A stretch of DNA of 64,000 nucleotides from an uncultured Candidatus Saccharibacteria bacterium (GCA_927910745.1 CAKMNX010000028.1:1-64000), one strand, 5' to 3'. Positions 42,423-50,929 are shown, counted from the stretch's first letter. Numbers and translations are program-made. The notes: generated from the letters alone by a model not told the origin.

Positions 42423-42572
42423 ATCTTCTAGTATACCATCGAATGGAAGGCGATCGCTATTACCGTTGAAATAGCATGAATCAACTGCGAAAATTTTCAT
42501 GCAAGACAAGGATATTGACAAAAGGTCATTTTGTAGATTCAAGCATTGTATTTGCTGATACACATGGTACAA

Positions 42573-42578
42573 TATAAT
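42573..42578 (+). promoter_or_regulatory. -10 box of the secreted-protein gene
   Basis: TATAAT, with TACAAT overlapping at 42568-42573. The leader of about 78 bases contains a short hairpin (AGGGT/ACCCT) and an AAGGAGG site before the ATG at 42662. Confidence 0.45.
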
Positions 42579-42661
42579 TACGGCAACGGTTAATGAAGCG
42601 GAGGGTGGCAGTAACCCTGCGTTCTTCGTTTCGCACCTACACAGTAAGGAGGGCTATTCCC

Positions 42662-43042
42662 ATGACATTCAAAAAAGTAGGTATCCTTAGCGTATTGGCA
42701 GTTGGCTCAATGGCGGCGGGATCTTTGCTGTTTAATACAGCACCAGCGTCGGCAGAGAGTTTCGGGCCGACCGCCAATGACAACGGTACGTCCGTTGTCC
42801 AATACTACGATGGGACGAAACTGTTTTGCGTTTCTGATGCAAACTACCCCGACGGCACGCCTGGCACGACAGCCTTTACGGTTGCGCCAACCCAAGGTAA
42901 TGGTCCCAGTTATGGCCGAATCCTTGGCGCTGGCGAGACTGGCTGTGTCAGTCTTGAGACAGCACCGGAGGGAGCAGTATATCGCTACTGGCTGTTGTCT
43001 CGCACCGATGGATCGGTGTACCAAGGCGATTTCGTTCGCTAA
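42662..43042 (+). CDS. Small secreted protein, unknown
   Basis: 126 residues. A signal peptide (about 1-32: KKVGILSVLAVGSMAAGSLLFNTAPASA, cleavage after ASA) is followed by a mature part of about 94 residues with two Cys (FCVSD and GCVSL) that may pair. No family recognised. The AAGGAGG site fixes this ATG; the open frame upstream to 42593 is leader RNA. The long leader and strong ribosome site suggest high expression. Confidence 0.7.
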   Translation: MTFKKVGILSVLAVGSMAAGSLLFNTAPASAESFGPTANDNGTSVVQYYDGTKLFCVSDANYPDGTPGTTAFTVAPTQGNGPSYGRILGAGETGCVSLETAPEGAVYRYWLLSRTDGSVYQGDFVR

Positions 43043-43104
43043 ATAACTACTCACTGAAATACCCGATATACCCAAAAACGAAAATGAAAACCCCCGTTGT
43101 CGCG

Positions 43105-43126
43105 GCCCCCTCCTGAGGGGGCTTTT
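43105..43126 (+). terminator. Intrinsic terminator
   Basis: Stem GCCCCC/GGGGGC around TCCTGA (43105-43122), then TTTT, 60 bases past the secreted-protein gene. Confidence 0.8.
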
Positions 43127-43184
43127 GGGACCTCAAATACGGAATGATTGGTAGACATATATAGCACTCGCGCCAATAGTGCCG

Positions 43185-43196
43185 TATAATGGAGGC
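43185..43196 (+). promoter_or_regulatory. -10 box of gpmA, leaderless
   Basis: TATAAT ending at 43190, then exactly 6 bases (GGAGGC) to the ATG at 43197; the GGAGG is too close to act as a Shine-Dalgarno site. Confidence 0.6.
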
Positions 43197-43847
43197 ATGA
43201 CAGGAACACTTATTATCAGCCGGCATGGCGAAAGCGAATGGAATTTACAAGGTAAATGGACAGGCTGGACGGACGTAAGCCTTACCGAAAAAGGTAAGAG
43301 CGATACGCGTCAACTCGGCGAGTTCTTGCGTGGTCGCACCATCGATGCGGTATATACTTCGGCACTCAAACGGACACATGAGACACTTGATGCGTTGATG
43401 GAAGGTGCAGACAACCCAATCCGCTCAAGTGATGCCACGGTGGTGCACGCGTCTGAGCTTAACGAGCGTGACTATGGCGACCTAACTGGCAAGAACAAGT
43501 GGGAAGTCAAAGAAGAGATTGGCGAGAAGGCCTTTAATGGTATTCGGCGCGGCTGGGATTATCCTGTACCCGGTGGTGAGACGCTCAAGGATGTGTATGA
43601 GCGTTCGATCCCGTATTTTGAGTCAGAGATCTTACCACGGCTCCAGGCGGGCGAGACCGTATTGATTGTGGCGCATGGCAACACGATTCGTGCACTTATG
43701 AAGTACCTTGATCGAATCCCGGAGGAAGATATGGGTACAGTAGAGATGCCCTTTGGTCAATTACTTGTTTACACATTTGAGCCTGGCATGGCATATCCTA
43801 CTGCGTGTGATGTGCTTAAAGCAGATATTGTACCGCCCAAGGCGTAA
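43197..43847 (+). CDS. gpmA: 2,3-bisphosphoglycerate-dependent phosphoglycerate mutase
   Basis: 216 residues. ISRHGESEWNLQGKWTGWTDVSLTEKG carries the phosphohistidine (RHG); ELNERDYGDLTGKNK and GGETLKDVYERSIPY are dPGM signatures, and VAHGNTIRALMKYL the second His. It interconverts 3- and 2-phosphoglycerate, the step before enolase, whose gene lies 0.8 kb away on the other strand. No terminator was identified immediately after it. Confidence 0.93.
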   Translation: MTGTLIISRHGESEWNLQGKWTGWTDVSLTEKGKSDTRQLGEFLRGRTIDAVYTSALKRTHETLDALMEGADNPIRSSDATVVHASELNERDYGDLTGKNKWEVKEEIGEKAFNGIRRGWDYPVPGGETLKDVYERSIPYFESEILPRLQAGETVLIVAHGNTIRALMKYLDRIPEEDMGTVEMPFGQLLVYTFEPGMAYPTACDVLKADIVPPKA

Positions 43848-43981
43848 TTAAATATTGCGATACGTTTTATAGCACACGAAGTTGATGCTTATGTGTGTTG
43901 CGTTTATATTTCTTGGATTGAACAACCGCAGGGTAGCCTTATACTTATGAGTGGGTACACTGGCTTTGATAGCAAGAACAG

Positions 43982-44011
43982 TAGACAAGCCGCCATATTG
44001 TGTGGTATGAT
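43982..44011 (+). promoter_or_regulatory. Promoter of the tRNA-Pro pair
   Basis: -35 TAGACA at 43982-43987, an 18-bp spacer, extended -10 TGG-TATGAT at 44003-44011, 17 bp before the first tRNA. Confidence 0.6.
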
Positions 44012-44028
44012 GGCAAAGTCTTGTATCG

Positions 44029-44105
44029 CGGGGTGTGGCGCAGCTTGGTAGCGCGCACCGTTCGGGACGGTGAGGTCGCTGGTTCAAATCCAGTCACCCC
44101 GACCA
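44029..44105 (+). tRNA. tRNA-Pro (CGG)
   Basis: Acceptor CGGGGTG/CACCCCG, anticodon stem CACCG/CGGTG with loop TTCGGGA (anticodon CGG), T arm CTGG-TTCAAAT-CCAG, and encoded CCA. Confidence 0.95.
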
Positions 44106-44152
44106 TGTTTTGCTCCGGCAAAGAATGGTCGCCCGTGTGATATAAAACGTAT

Positions 44153-44228
44153 CGGGGTGTGGCGCAGTTGATAGCGCGCGCGGTTTGGGACCGCGAGGTC
44201 GCTGGTTTGAGTCCAGTCACCCCGACCA
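44153..44228 (+). tRNA. tRNA-Pro (TGG)
   Basis: Same acceptor and T-arm stems as the preceding tRNA; anticodon stem CGCGG/CCGCG with loop TTTGGGA (anticodon TGG). CCA is encoded. It lies 47 bases after tRNA-Pro(CGG), an apparent tandem duplication that diverged in the anticodon arm. Confidence 0.95.
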
Positions 44229-44243
44229 TATTTGTGAATTGTT

Positions 44244-44273
44244 TGATCTGGCTTGCGTGGCCAGATCATTTTT
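44244..44273 (+). terminator. Terminator of the tRNA-Pro pair
   Basis: 9-bp stem TGATCTGGC/GCCAGATCA, a 7-base loop, then five T's. Confidence 0.9.
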
Positions 44274-44487
44274 AATAGATGTACGATGTTTAATCTGAAT
44301 AGGAGATGTGGGTTGAGCTATCTTGACTAAACTGAATATCTTCCCGTGTACTATAGAACGCGGCGTTTTGTTACAGTGACGTCGACTGAGATAGGAACGA
44401 TGAGATCGCATGAGTTTACAGAATATAGAGTGAAATAGGAGAAAGCAAAGAAAAAACTAAAGAATAATCACCCCAAATAAAATCCTG

Positions 44488-44517
44488 TTGACGAATATTA
44501 TAAATCTAACTTATAAT
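44488..44517 (+). promoter_or_regulatory. Promoter with probable MarR operator
   Basis: -35 TTGACG (44488-44493), an 18-bp spacer, -10 TATAAT (44512-44517). The perfect inverted repeat ATTATAA-7-TTATAAT (44497-44517) covers the spacer and -10, the expected place for repression by the MarR protein encoded downstream. The 275 bp between the tRNA terminator and this site hold no gene. Confidence 0.65.
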
Positions 44518-44548
44518 AAGTACACATACAATAAAAGGAGAAAGTATA

Positions 44549-44990
44549 ATGGAATTTAGCTTTAGTTTAAAAATCAAAGCAGGAAAAGAAGATGTGTGGG
44601 AATACTATGCAAATATCGAAAAATGGTATGATTGGGAAGAGGATCTCAAAAACATTACATTAAAAGATGGATTTAAGACTGGCTCATATGGAACGATGGA
44701 ACTTGAGGGAATGCCTCCTATGGAATATCAACTTACTCGTGTGAAGCCTTTTGAAGAATTTTGGGATAAAACAGAAACTCCGTTTGGTGATGTTCTTTTC
44801 GGTCATCAGATTGTTGATAACAATGACGGAAGCGTTAATATAAAACATACGGTAGCTCTCGATAGTGAGGATAAGCAGCATTTGGAGTTTTTTAAGTCAG
44901 GTTTTTTCAGATGTTCCTCAGTCTATTGTTTATTCTAAAAAGTTGTTTAGAACGATAAGGTGGTTGCTGTTTGTTTACGTCAAAGTATAA
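44549..44990 (+). pseudogene. SRPBCC (START-like) protein gene with a frameshift
   Basis: The first frame encodes MEFSFSLKIKAGKEDVWEYYANIEKWYDWEEDL and most of an SRPBCC helix-grip domain, then goes out of frame near a T6 run (44888-44893), ending at 44938. One T fewer would continue QVFSDVPQSIVYSKKLFRTIRWLLFVYVKV to a stop at 44990, supplying the C-terminal helix. SRPBCC proteins bind hydrophobic ligands. An AAAGGAG site precedes the ATG. The gene and its MarR partner are far richer in A and T than their neighbours, suggesting transfer from another bacterium. Confidence 0.65.
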
Positions 44991-45414
44991 AGATAATTCA
45001 GAAAAATCAACAGGATTGCTGTTTATGAGAGTGTATAATAAATGGCACTTTCTGACAAAAAAGGAGTTAAAGAGAATAAATCTGACGCACCCTCAATTTG
45101 TTGTTTTAGCGTCTCTTGCGTATCTATCACAAAATGGCGACGAAGTTACACAAGTTATGATTTCAAAACTCTCAGGAATAGACGTAATGACGGTATCTCA
45201 AATATTGAGTTTGTTGGAAAAGCATGATTTTGTAAAAAGAAAAGAACATTCAAGAGACACAAGAGCAAAGGCTGTTACTGTGAATAAAAAAGGAGAAGAA
45301 GTATTGCAAAAAGCTGTTCCGTTAATTGAGCAGATTGATGAATTATTCTTTGGAAAGTTGGCTAGTGACGAAGAGCAATTTAAACACTTTCTTAGTAGAT
45401 TAAATGAAAAATAA
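44971..45414 (+). CDS. MarR-family transcription regulator
   Basis: 147 residues with a winged helix: LTHPQFVVLASLAYLS, VTQVMISKLSGIDVMTVSQILSLLEKHDFVKRKEHSRDTRAKAVTVNKKG is the recognition helix and wing. It starts at TTG 44971, 7 bases after an AAGGTGG site, and overlaps the end of the restored SRPBCC frame, so the pair is translationally coupled. It probably represses its own promoter at the ATTATAA inverted repeat. An internal ATG at 45025 would cut off the first helix. AT-rich codon use (AAA, ATA, AGA) unlike the rest of the window. Confidence 0.85.
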   Translation: MFTSKYKDNSEKSTGLLFMRVYNKWHFLTKKELKRINLTHPQFVVLASLAYLSQNGDEVTQVMISKLSGIDVMTVSQILSLLEKHDFVKRKEHSRDTRAKAVTVNKKGEEVLQKAVPLIEQIDELFFGKLASDEEQFKHFLSRLNEK

Positions 45415-45476
45415 AATGTAGTAGAATTACGCACCATAGCATCAGTTTATGCTGTCGTGTATAATGACCAGTAGTT

Positions 45477-46130
45477 ATGGTAGCGCAGTCTTCTCATCCA
45501 GCAAAGTCGAAGGAGCAGCCCAAGCAGCCACAGCCGCGGCGGTTTGCGCTTTTGGTGACGCATTTATGCGCGTCGATGGGGTATCTCTTTTGCTTGCTGC
45601 TGTGGGTGTGGTGTGCAATGCAGCTGCTTTACCCATATATCACGCGAGATAAGGCGCTTTGGGTTATACCGGAGCCGCACGGCCAGCCAGAGATCACGCT
45701 TCCACAGGGCATGCCTTCAGGGGCGGACTTGCCGCAGCCAGTAGCGATTGCACTCGTGGCAATCATCACCATCGTTATGATTGGGTGTGGCCTCTATATG
45801 CTGGTCATGCTACCGCGCAATATAGCTAAAATAGGCGAGCGCGTAGTAAAAAAGACAACGAAAGCAGTTGCACCCTTAGCGACGAAAACCCACCAGCCAG
45901 TGAGCAAGAAGCGGCGCACCATCCTCAATACGCGCATTGCGGCAGGCATTAAGGCGCTGGCTTGTGTCGTGCCGGTGATTGTCCTAATGATCTGGCCAGG
46001 TGCGGCACCACTGTCGCAGCATGTGGTACGGATCGTTGCAGTGTTTTGTGCAGGCATGGCATCCTTGAGCTTCTTGCTCCAGTATGCGCTAGCACGGATG
46101 CTTGGCGTGCCTGATACACTCCTCAAGTAA
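45477..46130 (+). CDS. Membrane protein of unknown function
   Basis: 217 residues with four predicted membrane helices (about 25-50, 90-112, 155-175, 185-205). The N-terminus is basic and Pro/Gln-rich, and a Lys-rich cytoplasmic loop joins helices two and three. No family motif recognised. TATAAT at 45460-45465 lies 11 bases before the ATG, leaving a leader of about 5 bases. A terminator shared with the convergent small gene follows. Confidence 0.6.
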   Translation: MVAQSSHPAKSKEQPKQPQPRRFALLVTHLCASMGYLFCLLLWVWCAMQLLYPYITRDKALWVIPEPHGQPEITLPQGMPSGADLPQPVAIALVAIITIVMIGCGLYMLVMLPRNIAKIGERVVKKTTKAVAPLATKTHQPVSKKRRTILNTRIAAGIKALACVVPVIVLMIWPGAAPLSQHVVRIVAVFCAGMASLSFLLQYALARMLGVPDTLLK

Positions 46131-46152
46131 TTATTATCTTCTCCTGATATAA

Positions 46153-46181
46153 CAATACCTCTGCTCTTGGCAGAGGTATTG
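46153..46181. terminator. Bidirectional terminator
   Basis: 11-bp stem CAATACCTCTG/CAGAGGTATTG with a 7-base loop between convergent genes; the T-run is modest. Confidence 0.7.
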
Positions 46182-46193
46182 TGCATTTGAGTG

Positions 46194-46433
46194 CTATCCT
46201 TGCGGCGGGAAGGGATCCTTCTTGGGCGGGACGGTATCGGCATCGCGATACTGGGCGGTGCCGTCGGCGCGCTGGATCCTGAGCTCACCACCACCGTGTT
46301 GGCGCATGTAGCGCCTGGTTTGGTCGATGACTTCCTCCTGAGTCGTGCCCACAAAGTGGACGCGGCCAGTGCCGTCGGCGACTGCTTGGTAGCCTTTGAG
46401 TTTGTTACCGCTAATCGTAAAATTTTGTGCCAT
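46194..46433 (-). CDS. DUF2188-like small protein
   Basis: 79 residues. The layout of short strands (ISGNKLKGYQAVADGTGRVHFVGTT), a helix (QEEVIDQTRRYMRQHG) and a final strand with an RADGT turn fits DUF2188, a small domain of unknown function. The start at MAQNFTI follows a CGAGGAG site; the 16 codons before it in the same frame are leader. Confidence 0.6.
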   Translation of the reverse strand: MAQNFTISGNKLKGYQAVADGTGRVHFVGTTQEEVIDQTRRYMRQHGGGELRIQRADGTAQYRDADTVPPKKDPFPPQG

Positions 46434-46751
46434 GGAGTACTCCTCGTGCGGCTTTAACGATATTGGTATGCAAGGTGCCAACCCTGCCTCCTTCTAGCCT
46501 AATACAAGATTGCTGATGAGGCAAATTGGTGCTACGAGAGAATAACGAATTGAAGTTATTTAAAGTAGGAAAATAATGACTTGATATATCATGATTAGGA
46601 TTAATGGTGATATATGAGTGCCTCTATGTAGCAGAAGTGTAGCATATAACACTAGTGGCTCATACTGATAGGTAAAATCGCTATGACATATATGCGATAC
46701 GGCCAAAGTGTGCTATAAATATAAGCATAAGAGTATTTCGGAGGGGAAATA
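46434..46751. other. Divergent intergenic region
   Basis: AT-rich, no gene seen. A TATAAA -10 near 46711 and a CGGAGGGG ribosome site before 46752 belong to the rightward gene. Confidence 0.4.
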
Positions 46752-48719
46752 ATGAAACGATGGGGATTGAGCGTCGTGCTGCTATGCGGTGCACTCTATG
46801 GGCTCGCGATAGCTCCGCCAGTGCGGGCGAATACGTCGCTGTGTGGTACAAATGATCAGCTGTTCAGAGCGGTGCGTCGGCCACTAGCGACTGACTCAGC
46901 ACCAGCAGCGCGTGCGATGGCATGGCTCAAACAGATGATGGAGCCAAAGCATAGCCCAGGTGATGGTAGTACCATCACGCCAGCACAAGCCTATGGCTTT
47001 GACTACCAAGCAAAGGTGAGCGGGCGCTTTACGCTTGCGCACCCACGACAAACAGAAAGTGCGACACCGCTCACGGTTCCTAATACTGCGCATGCCGCCG
47101 AAGGTTACCGCGGCATAGTAAAAGGAACAGCACCAACTGGGGCTAATCCACGTGAAGTGCGGGCCTATCTCTACAGTGATGCTGAATATGAGCAAGCGAC
47201 CGTTGCGCCAGCAGTGGTACAGCCAGATGGCACATGGACGCTCGATCTCTCACCTGTCAATCCGGCATTTGCGGGGTCATGGCACTTCCGGTTATATGAC
47301 AAAGTGACGGGGCAGCAGATTGGCGAGAGCTGGCCGCGACCTGTTACGTATAAGAATCTGGAGGTGCAGCTCTACGCGGTATCTGATAAAGAATATCTCC
47401 AAGCCACGCAGCCAGCCCAGGCAGATAATACCTTTAGTTTCGATGCAGTAGGTAAGGGGCATAAATTAATTCGCCTCTATGATACAGCAACTAAAACTAT
47501 CATTGCTGAGTATTTCAAGCCAGAGCTGGTGGGGCTGATTCGCTCGTATGAGTATGCGCCAGGCCAAGATGGCTATGGTACACCGCGTGAGTCGTACAGC
47601 TATGTGTATGATCAGTCGCTGGCGCTACTCGTGGCGATTGGTGCGGATGATCGAACAATGGCGGATAAGCTCGTGCATGGCCTAAGCGCAATCCAAGTCA
47701 AGATAGGTGAGCAGAAGGGGGCGTTTCCGGCAAGTGCACATCAGCTTGATTATACAGTAATCCAGCAGCCGATTTATTATACTGGTGGTATCGCCTTCGT
47801 GCAGTATGCGCTCATCCGCTATATGGAAAAATATGGTGACCAGCAAGGGGTGCGCCAGATGATTCTCGATACCTTCCGTTGGCTTGAGACAATGAAGACG
47901 ACGACTGGCGATGCTGCCGGGTTATTCCGTGGCGGGGTGAAGATTGATAATGGCGTCAAGAAGGATATTGCATGGCATGCCACCGAGCACAACACTGACA
48001 TGTGGCATGTGTACGAGCGAGCAGCCCGCGTGCTGGGTGATAAGCAGTATGCCCAGAAGGCAGACGAACTTGCCAAAGTGACAGTAGCGAAACTATGGAA
48101 TACCTCTGAAGGGCGCTTTAACCAAGGGTATAACGACAGTAGTAAGGCGCTCGATACAACAAGCTGGGGTGCGATTTTCCTCAATGCGATTGGTGAATAC
48201 GACAAAGCTAAGCAAGCACTCGCTCATACTGCCATCTACAAAACAACCGATGGTGCGGCAAAAGGCTATACACCGTATTTGACAGGTAATTACGTGCCAA
48301 CCGTATGGTTTGAAGGGACGTATGGTGTAGCACAGGCGCATACTATCGCTGGGGACACGGCCACAGCACGGGCGATCTTGGCAGACACGTACCCAGCGCA
48401 GCGGCCCAATGGTGCATGGCAGTACGCGTCTAAGGCCGATCTGCTAAATGAACTAACTAATGCAAACTCAGTGGCATCGACAGCGTGGTATATGTTGGCG
48501 GCTAGCTACCCAGAAGCGATTTGGTCGGAGTGCCGCGCGGCACTGGCGACAAATCCACTCGATCCAAATAAACCCAACCAGCCCACTCAGCTAGCCAAGC
48601 CAAGCCAATTCCACGGCCTCTTAGCCGATACCGGCATATCGCTCTGGCAGTTTGTTCTTGTGACAGCGGCGTTGCTTGCTGGTGGGGTGCTACTGGCGCA
48701 CTATGTGCGACGCGCATAA
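46752..48719 (+). CDS. Wall-anchored glycosidase-like protein with LAxTG sorting signal
   Basis: 655 residues. A signal peptide (1-26, ending VRA) is followed by two beta-sandwich-like repeats (about 115-255: YRGIVKGTAPTGANPREVRAYLYSD and its echo VQLYAVSDKEYLQAT). A helical region of about 330 residues with repeated aromatic, acidic helices (YVYDQSLALLVAIGAD, WHATEHNTDMWHVYERAARVLGD, DTTSWGAIFLNAIGEYDKA, VWFEGTYGVAQAHTIAGD) looks like an (alpha/alpha) barrel of glycoside hydrolases. The C-terminus is LADTG, a hydrophobic helix and RRA: an LAxTG-type sorting signal. It should be attached to the wall by the sortase at 40153. Catalytic residues and substrate are unknown. Confidence 0.75.
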   Translation: MKRWGLSVVLLCGALYGLAIAPPVRANTSLCGTNDQLFRAVRRPLATDSAPAARAMAWLKQMMEPKHSPGDGSTITPAQAYGFDYQAKVSGRFTLAHPRQTESATPLTVPNTAHAAEGYRGIVKGTAPTGANPREVRAYLYSDAEYEQATVAPAVVQPDGTWTLDLSPVNPAFAGSWHFRLYDKVTGQQIGESWPRPVTYKNLEVQLYAVSDKEYLQATQPAQADNTFSFDAVGKGHKLIRLYDTATKTIIAEYFKPELVGLIRSYEYAPGQDGYGTPRESYSYVYDQSLALLVAIGADDRTMADKLVHGLSAIQVKIGEQKGAFPASAHQLDYTVIQQPIYYTGGIAFVQYALIRYMEKYGDQQGVRQMILDTFRWLETMKTTTGDAAGLFRGGVKIDNGVKKDIAWHATEHNTDMWHVYERAARVLGDKQYAQKADELAKVTVAKLWNTSEGRFNQGYNDSSKALDTTSWGAIFLNAIGEYDKAKQALAHTAIYKTTDGAAKGYTPYLTGNYVPTVWFEGTYGVAQAHTIAGDTATARAILADTYPAQRPNGAWQYASKADLLNELTNANSVASTAWYMLAASYPEAIWSECRAALATNPLDPNKPNQPTQLAKPSQFHGLLADTGISLWQFVLVTAALLAGGVLLAHYVRRA

Positions 48720-48725
48720 CAGTCA

Positions 48726-49499
48726 CTACTTCAACCCACGAAAAGTACTTGATTTGACGTTATCATACATCGCGTTGTCTTGAAGGAGTTTCTTCATCGT
48801 TTTCACATCGTCGGGCTGTCCTGCCACGAGATATTGAGCCTTGTTGCCATGTCTATCAATCGCCTGCTTGAAGCGTTCTTGGCTTTGAGAAAGGCTAGCA
48901 CTGGTCTCATAAGTCATATTGGCTGTTTTGTTTGCTAGCTCTGAGAGTTCCTTGTCAAAGACCGTTACCCCCTTGTCTAGGTGATAGAGCATGATAGGAC
49001 GTTTACCGGCCCACTGCCTGACAATTGGTCGCATTGCTGAGATACCGACATCAGACGCGAAGCAAACCAGCGGCTCGTTACCGTCTGTAACTGACAAAGA
49101 AGATTCCAGCCAACTCATCTTGACCTGACTACCTGCTGGTAGGCTCGTCAAAGCTTTTTTATAAGGACTACCGCTATTGTGGGTTAGGATAATAATTTCA
49201 TTATCCTCAGGACTAGAGGCGATACTCAGCCAACGACTTGTCTGTTCATCCTTATGATCATTCTTTTCACCACCAGATGCCGTACTGGGTAGCGTGATCT
49301 TGGCATAAGAGCCCGCCTTCCATGTCATAGTATCAGGCTTTGCCAGGCGAATGACATGAAGGTCTCCACTAGGGTTTTCGATGGATTTGACCGATAACGT
49401 TTGGCCTCTCCCTAAGTAGGCGATGATGCCCCAAGTAATAATGCCTATAACCACAAGAATAGCTATAACGATGATAACCATTTTTTTACCCCTTTTCAT
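48726..49499 (-). CDS. Membrane-anchored FNR-type flavin reductase-like protein
   Basis: 257 residues. One N-terminal helix (MVIIVIAILVVIGIITWGIIAYL) precedes a ferredoxin-NADP reductase-type module. RWLSIASSP corresponds to the FAD motif RxYS, GSPYKKALTSLPAGSQVKM to the flavin phosphate region, and CFASDVGISAMRPIVRQW to the nucleotide-binding GxGxxP region (here GISAMRP). It probably moves electrons between NAD(P)H and a membrane acceptor. Start 49499 overlaps the tetR stop by 14 bp; 49481, after a GAAAAGGGG site, is an alternative. Co-transcribed with tetR. Confidence 0.75.
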   Translation of the reverse strand: MKRGKKMVIIVIAILVVIGIITWGIIAYLGRGQTLSVKSIENPSGDLHVIRLAKPDTMTWKAGSYAKITLPSTASGGEKNDHKDEQTSRWLSIASSPEDNEIIILTHNSGSPYKKALTSLPAGSQVKMSWLESSLSVTDGNEPLVCFASDVGISAMRPIVRQWAGKRPIMLYHLDKGVTVFDKELSELANKTANMTYETSASLSQSQERFKQAIDRHGNKAQYLVAGQPDDVKTMKKLLQDNAMYDNVKSSTFRGLK

Positions 49500-50079
49500 T
49501 ATGTAAAACACCCCTCGCAAAGGTAGTGGCAAGTACTTCTAGCGTCCTACCGATACCCGGAAAATCGCCTTCGGTAATATGTATATCCATGTAGTAAAAC
49601 AAATTATAAACCTGTAAAATATCCTGAATTTTTTCCTCTGAATATCCTTCTGCCACCATACGATTAGTAAAGGTTTCGACCAAAAACTGATGAAAGGTAT
49701 TGGTGGCTTTACCTTTGCCCGAAGAATAGTGGCTGCGCAGCGTGCGAGAGATGGCTGGGTTATGCCATTCCGCCAGGATTTTATTGGATGAAACCAGGCT
49801 ACGTGACTGTTCAAAAATCTGCCTCACAAGTTCAACCAAGTCCTGCTGCCAATCGATATCATCCATCATCGCCTGGCGAACGCGGCTATTCTCCTCAACG
49901 TACACATCCAGGAAGATAGCTTCCTTGCTGTCGTAGTAGTTGTAAAAAGAACCAACTGCTACGCCAGCTTGTTTAGCGATTTCTGAGATCCCGGCCTCTT
50001 TATAACCCTTTTTTGAGAAGACATCATAGGCGGCCGTTTTTAATGCTTGCTTCTTGTCCAATGCTCGTAACTCTCTCAT
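49486..50079 (-). CDS. TetR-family repressor
   Basis: 197 residues from MRELRALDKKQ. The DNA-binding domain is KKQALKTAAYDVFSKKGYKEAGISEIAKQAGVAVGSFYNYYDSKEAIFLDVY, a textbook TetR helix-turn-helix. The C-terminal ligand domain is helical and unassigned. It is the first gene of a two-gene operon with the reductase and probably controls both through the palindrome just upstream. An upstream in-frame start at 50115 would lie within the operator, so it is not favoured. Confidence 0.88.
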   Translation of the reverse strand: MRELRALDKKQALKTAAYDVFSKKGYKEAGISEIAKQAGVAVGSFYNYYDSKEAIFLDVYVEENSRVRQAMMDDIDWQQDLVELVRQIFEQSRSLVSSNKILAEWHNPAISRTLRSHYSSGKGKATNTFHQFLVETFTNRMVAEGYSEEKIQDILQVYNLFYYMDIHITEGDFPGIGRTLEVLATTFARGVLHNEKG

Positions 50080-50091
50080 TAATAATATTCT

Positions 50092-50117
50092 GAATGAATA
50101 AATTTTTATATTCATTC
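50092..50117. promoter_or_regulatory. TetR operator palindrome
   Basis: Perfect 9-bp inverted repeat GAATGAATA-8-TATTCATTC, 13 bp before the tetR start; arms of this kind are typical TetR-family sites. Confidence 0.75.
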
Positions 50118-50211
50118 ATATTATATGAAAACAACAAGAAGGCTGTCAATAGAGGGATCTGCTTGATTATTCTTTTCGATTGTCAACCCGATTGACGAGG
50201 CTATCTAATTG

Positions 50212-50841
50212 TCATTGGCTCTGTACCTTATCCACCAGCTTCGTTAGCTTCACGCCATCGTACATCCAGTGGTCGGCGCCGCGGTATGCGCCGGAGTTGT
50301 TGACTTCGCCGCGCTGGGTGTAGATCAGGCGGGTGAGGGCAGATAGACGCCAGGTTTTGCCGCCGTAGGATGCTTCGCGTGGGCCGGCTACAACGGCGGT
50401 GATAGCTGGGTCTTTGATGAAGCAGATGGTTGCGCCCTTTTCGATACCTTTTTTGTAAAAGCTAAAGCGCTGGTCTTGCTGGTGCGCGGTGGTAACGGCC
50501 TCGAACGAATCGGCTTTGCTGGTGGATTGAGCTGGCTTGGGGTAAATCTGCGTGCCATCAAGGGCGAGCAGCAGCCGCTGGATAAGATATTCATCGAGCG
50601 CAAAGAATTCGCTCCGGCCAATGCGGTGTTTGCTAAAGACTTCGTGCAGAAGCTGCTCCTTTTTGTGGTAATTATCTACCTCAATAGCAACCAGCCGCTG
50701 CAGCCCAGTAATATTAGAATAGCCGTTGGATTCGAGGTATTGCATACGCGCCTCGAAGCGGTCGGTGCTGGTCTTGCCAATCTTGACCAAGCCATCAATG
50801 GCACTGGTCATAACATAAATCACTCCGCGTGGCTCGGACAT
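50212..50841 (-). CDS. GIY-YIG (T5orf172-type) protein with DUF4357-like tail
   Basis: 209 residues. GVIYVMTSAIDGLVKIGKTSTDRFEARM near the N-terminus is a GIY-YIG nuclease-like module of the T5orf172/Meiotically-up-regulated-gene type, followed by HEVFSKHRIGRSEFFAL. The C-terminal ATICFIKDPAITAVVAGPREASYGGKTWRLSALTRLIY resembles DUF4357. Such proteins are common in mobile and defence contexts. It is divergent from the type I restriction locus. A minus-strand TGC-TACAAT (50853-50848) ends exactly 6 bases before the ATG. Confidence 0.75.
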   Translation of the reverse strand: MSEPRGVIYVMTSAIDGLVKIGKTSTDRFEARMQYLESNGYSNITGLQRLVAIEVDNYHKKEQLLHEVFSKHRIGRSEFFALDEYLIQRLLLALDGTQIYPKPAQSTSKADSFEAVTTAHQQDQRFSFYKKGIEKGATICFIKDPAITAVVAGPREASYGGKTWRLSALTRLIYTQRGEVNNSGAYRGADHWMYDGVKLTKLVDKVQSQ

Positions 50842-50929
50842 GGTTTTATTGTAGCAGACTGTGGGGTGGGGGAACAACCGACGACGATAAGGTGCTCAAA
50901 CCAGCCTCGTTAATCAGGCTTGCTTGCAG

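Noticed and set aside
44029..45414. Integrative element at the tRNA-Pro genes.
   Set aside because: No integrase and no direct repeat of the tRNA 3' end was found around the AT-rich pair.
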